6,211 bases of DNA from an uncultured Streptococcus sp. (GTDB lineage: Bacteria; Bacillota; Bacilli; Lactobacillales; Streptococcaceae), in NCBI RefSeq assembly GCF_938036805.1, contig NZ_CALHWC010000109.1, forward strand, positions 1 to 6,211. The letters run 5' to 3'. Shown here piece by piece: positions 5,333 through 6,211 of the stretch. The position numbers were made by a program, and so were the translations under genes. Numbering within the stretch: position 1 is the stretch's first letter; every line of letters begins with the position of its first letter. The notes under the pieces were generated by a model, which did no database searches, was not told where the DNA came from, and saw only the letters and a program-made list of their open reading frames with translations.

Positions 5333-6211
5333 CTTCAATTTCCCCGCTTTCTGATTCAGTTACTGGAGCAGCTACGACTGTACGTTGGCTGTTTTTGAAG
5401 TGTTGTACTGCAAGGAATACACCGATGATGGCGATACCAATCATAGATACACTCTTGAAGTTGTTAACAAAAGTAATAGCTTGTTCTTTTGGAAGTTTAG
5501 AGAACACTTCAGAACCAACAATGCTAGACACTGCAGCACCAAGGCTTTGAACATTACTGTAAAGCACTGTCAACATAGCTGTCAAGCCAAATCCAAGTGC
5601 CAAGTAGTGAAGGTTGCGTTTCACTGGAAGATAACGAAGCAAGATTGCAAATCCAAGACCTGGAAGCATTTGACCTGCAAGTTTCAAACCGTTTGCCAAC
5701 CATTGTACATTAGCGAGACCTGTAACAACAGTTTCTACAAAAGCTCCACCAAAGGCAAGGGCAAAGAAGACTGGGAGGGCACGAGAAAGAGCCCAAGGAA
5801 TCGCACCAAGGAGGTAGTTGCGTTCGATGCCTTTGTAGTCAAAGCGTTCAATCGCAGCATCCACACGGTGAGCGAAGTAAGTTGTAGTCATACGACCAAG
5901 AATATCAAAGTATGTTAACAAAGTTGCTACCGGTACAGCGATTGTAGCAATAGCAAGCTCTGGATCAAGACCTTGAGCTACTGAGAAGGCAGTCGCAAGA
6001 ACCGCACCAGAAGTAGCGTCAATACGAGAAGCACCACCGAAGGTACCAACACCGAGTACCACCAATTGAAGGTTGGCACCAATCAATAAACCTGTAGGTA
6101 AATCTCCCATGATGAGACCTGTGATAAATCCAGCAAATACAGGTGAACCTGCTGAAGAAACGATCGTCAACTCATCGCAGATTTGATAAGCTGAGTACAG
6201 AGTGAGTAGTA
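5319..6211 (-). CDS. PTS system mannose/sorbose-family EIIC component (partial, N-terminus outside window)
   Basis: EIIC is the polytopic membrane subunit carrying sugar specificity in mannose-type PTS. The frame is open through the right edge: 296 residues are visible and only a handful are likely missing. A TTG at 6170 in this frame is not a credible start, because in-frame coding sequence (LLTLYSAYQICDE) continues upstream of it. The family core is clear at visible residues about 27-50, with GFITGLIMGDLPTGLLIGANLQL and then GTFGG. Hydrophobic stretches recur through the protein, including around PVATLLTYFDILGRM and GIAIIGVFLAVQHF. The tail is acidic (ESGEIEDDEF). Its last codons overlap the start of EIID by 14 bases. 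EIIB and the operon promoter should lie to the right of the window. The sugar substrate is inferred from the neighbours only. Confidence 0.94.
   Translation of the reverse strand, partial: LLTLYSAYQICDELTIVSSAGSPVFAGFITGLIMGDLPTGLLIGANLQLVVLGVGTFGGASRIDATSGAVLATAFSVAQGLDPELAIATIAVPVATLLTYFDILGRMTTTYFAHRVDAAIERFDYKGIERNYLLGAIPWALSRALPVFFALAFGGAFVETVVTGLANVQWLANGLKLAGQMLPGLGFAILLRYLPVKRNLHYLALGFGLTAMLTVLYSNVQSLGAAVSSIVGSEVFSKLPKEQAITFVNNFKSVSMIGIAIIGVFLAVQHFKNSQRTVVAAPVTESESGEIEDDEF

Noticed and set aside
5333..5338. TTG start for EIID two codons upstream of the ATG
   Set aside because: The GGGGA Shine-Dalgarno would be only about 2 bases from the TTG; ATG 5332 has normal spacing.
6168..6170. 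TTG 6170 as the start of EIIC
   Set aside because: The frame stays open with transporter-like sequence to the right edge, so the gene is simply cut by the window.
1..6211. CRISPR arrays, tRNA/rRNA genes, transposase genes, toxin–antitoxin or phage modules
   Set aside because: No regularly spaced repeats, no tRNA-like cloverleaf and no related protein motifs were seen in any frame.

Overview
The window reads as a chromosomal segment of an oral Streptococcus, probably of the sanguinis/gordonii type. The reasons are the protein sequences, the moderate GC content, a CiaR-type promoter driving a csRNA-like small RNA, and the pairing of an agaS–galM gene set with a mannose-family PTS. No database search was possible, so the species is an inference. 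All recognised genes except one small membrane-protein gene lie on the minus strand.

Left part (1-1115). The N-terminal three quarters of ruvB (Holliday-junction helicase) run off the left edge. ruvB has a strong extended -10 promoter placed so close to its ATG that the mRNA may be leaderless. Just upstream, in a 348-bp gap without protein genes, is a small RNA gene on the minus strand. It has a perfect TTTAAG-N5-TTTAAG CiaR box 10 bp before a TATACT -10 box, a 5' hairpin, two stretches complementary to ribosome-binding sites, and a rho-independent terminator. This is the architecture of the streptococcal csRNA (cia-dependent small RNA) family.

Middle part (1059-2826). An 87-residue, two-helix membrane protein of YiaA/YiaB type is transcribed rightward from its own near-consensus promoter. 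It meets galM (aldose 1-epimerase) at a shared bidirectional terminator. Between galM and agaS is a 309-bp gap. It holds a structured intergenic repeat with imperfect terminal inverted repeats, and a perfect 10+3+10 palindrome just before the galM ribosome-binding site.

Right part (2827-6211). agaS (SIS-domain aminosugar isomerase/deaminase) follows PTS genes for EIIA, EIID and EIIC of the mannose/sorbose family. EIIC is cut by the right edge. In transcription order the genes run EIIC, EIID, EIIA, agaS, galM. The PTS would import and phosphorylate a hexosamine or galactose-type sugar, AgaS would process the amino-sugar phosphate, and GalM would interconvert galactose anomers. In relatives such as S. 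pneumoniae a similar cluster also has a beta-galactosidase and EIIB upstream, which would lie beyond the right edge here.

The most interesting observation is that the core of the predicted csRNA can pair with the galM translation start. Ten contiguous bases cover the Shine-Dalgarno region, and after a one-base bulge AUGAAA pairs too. This suggests a CiaRH-dependent post-transcriptional link to the neighbouring sugar operon.
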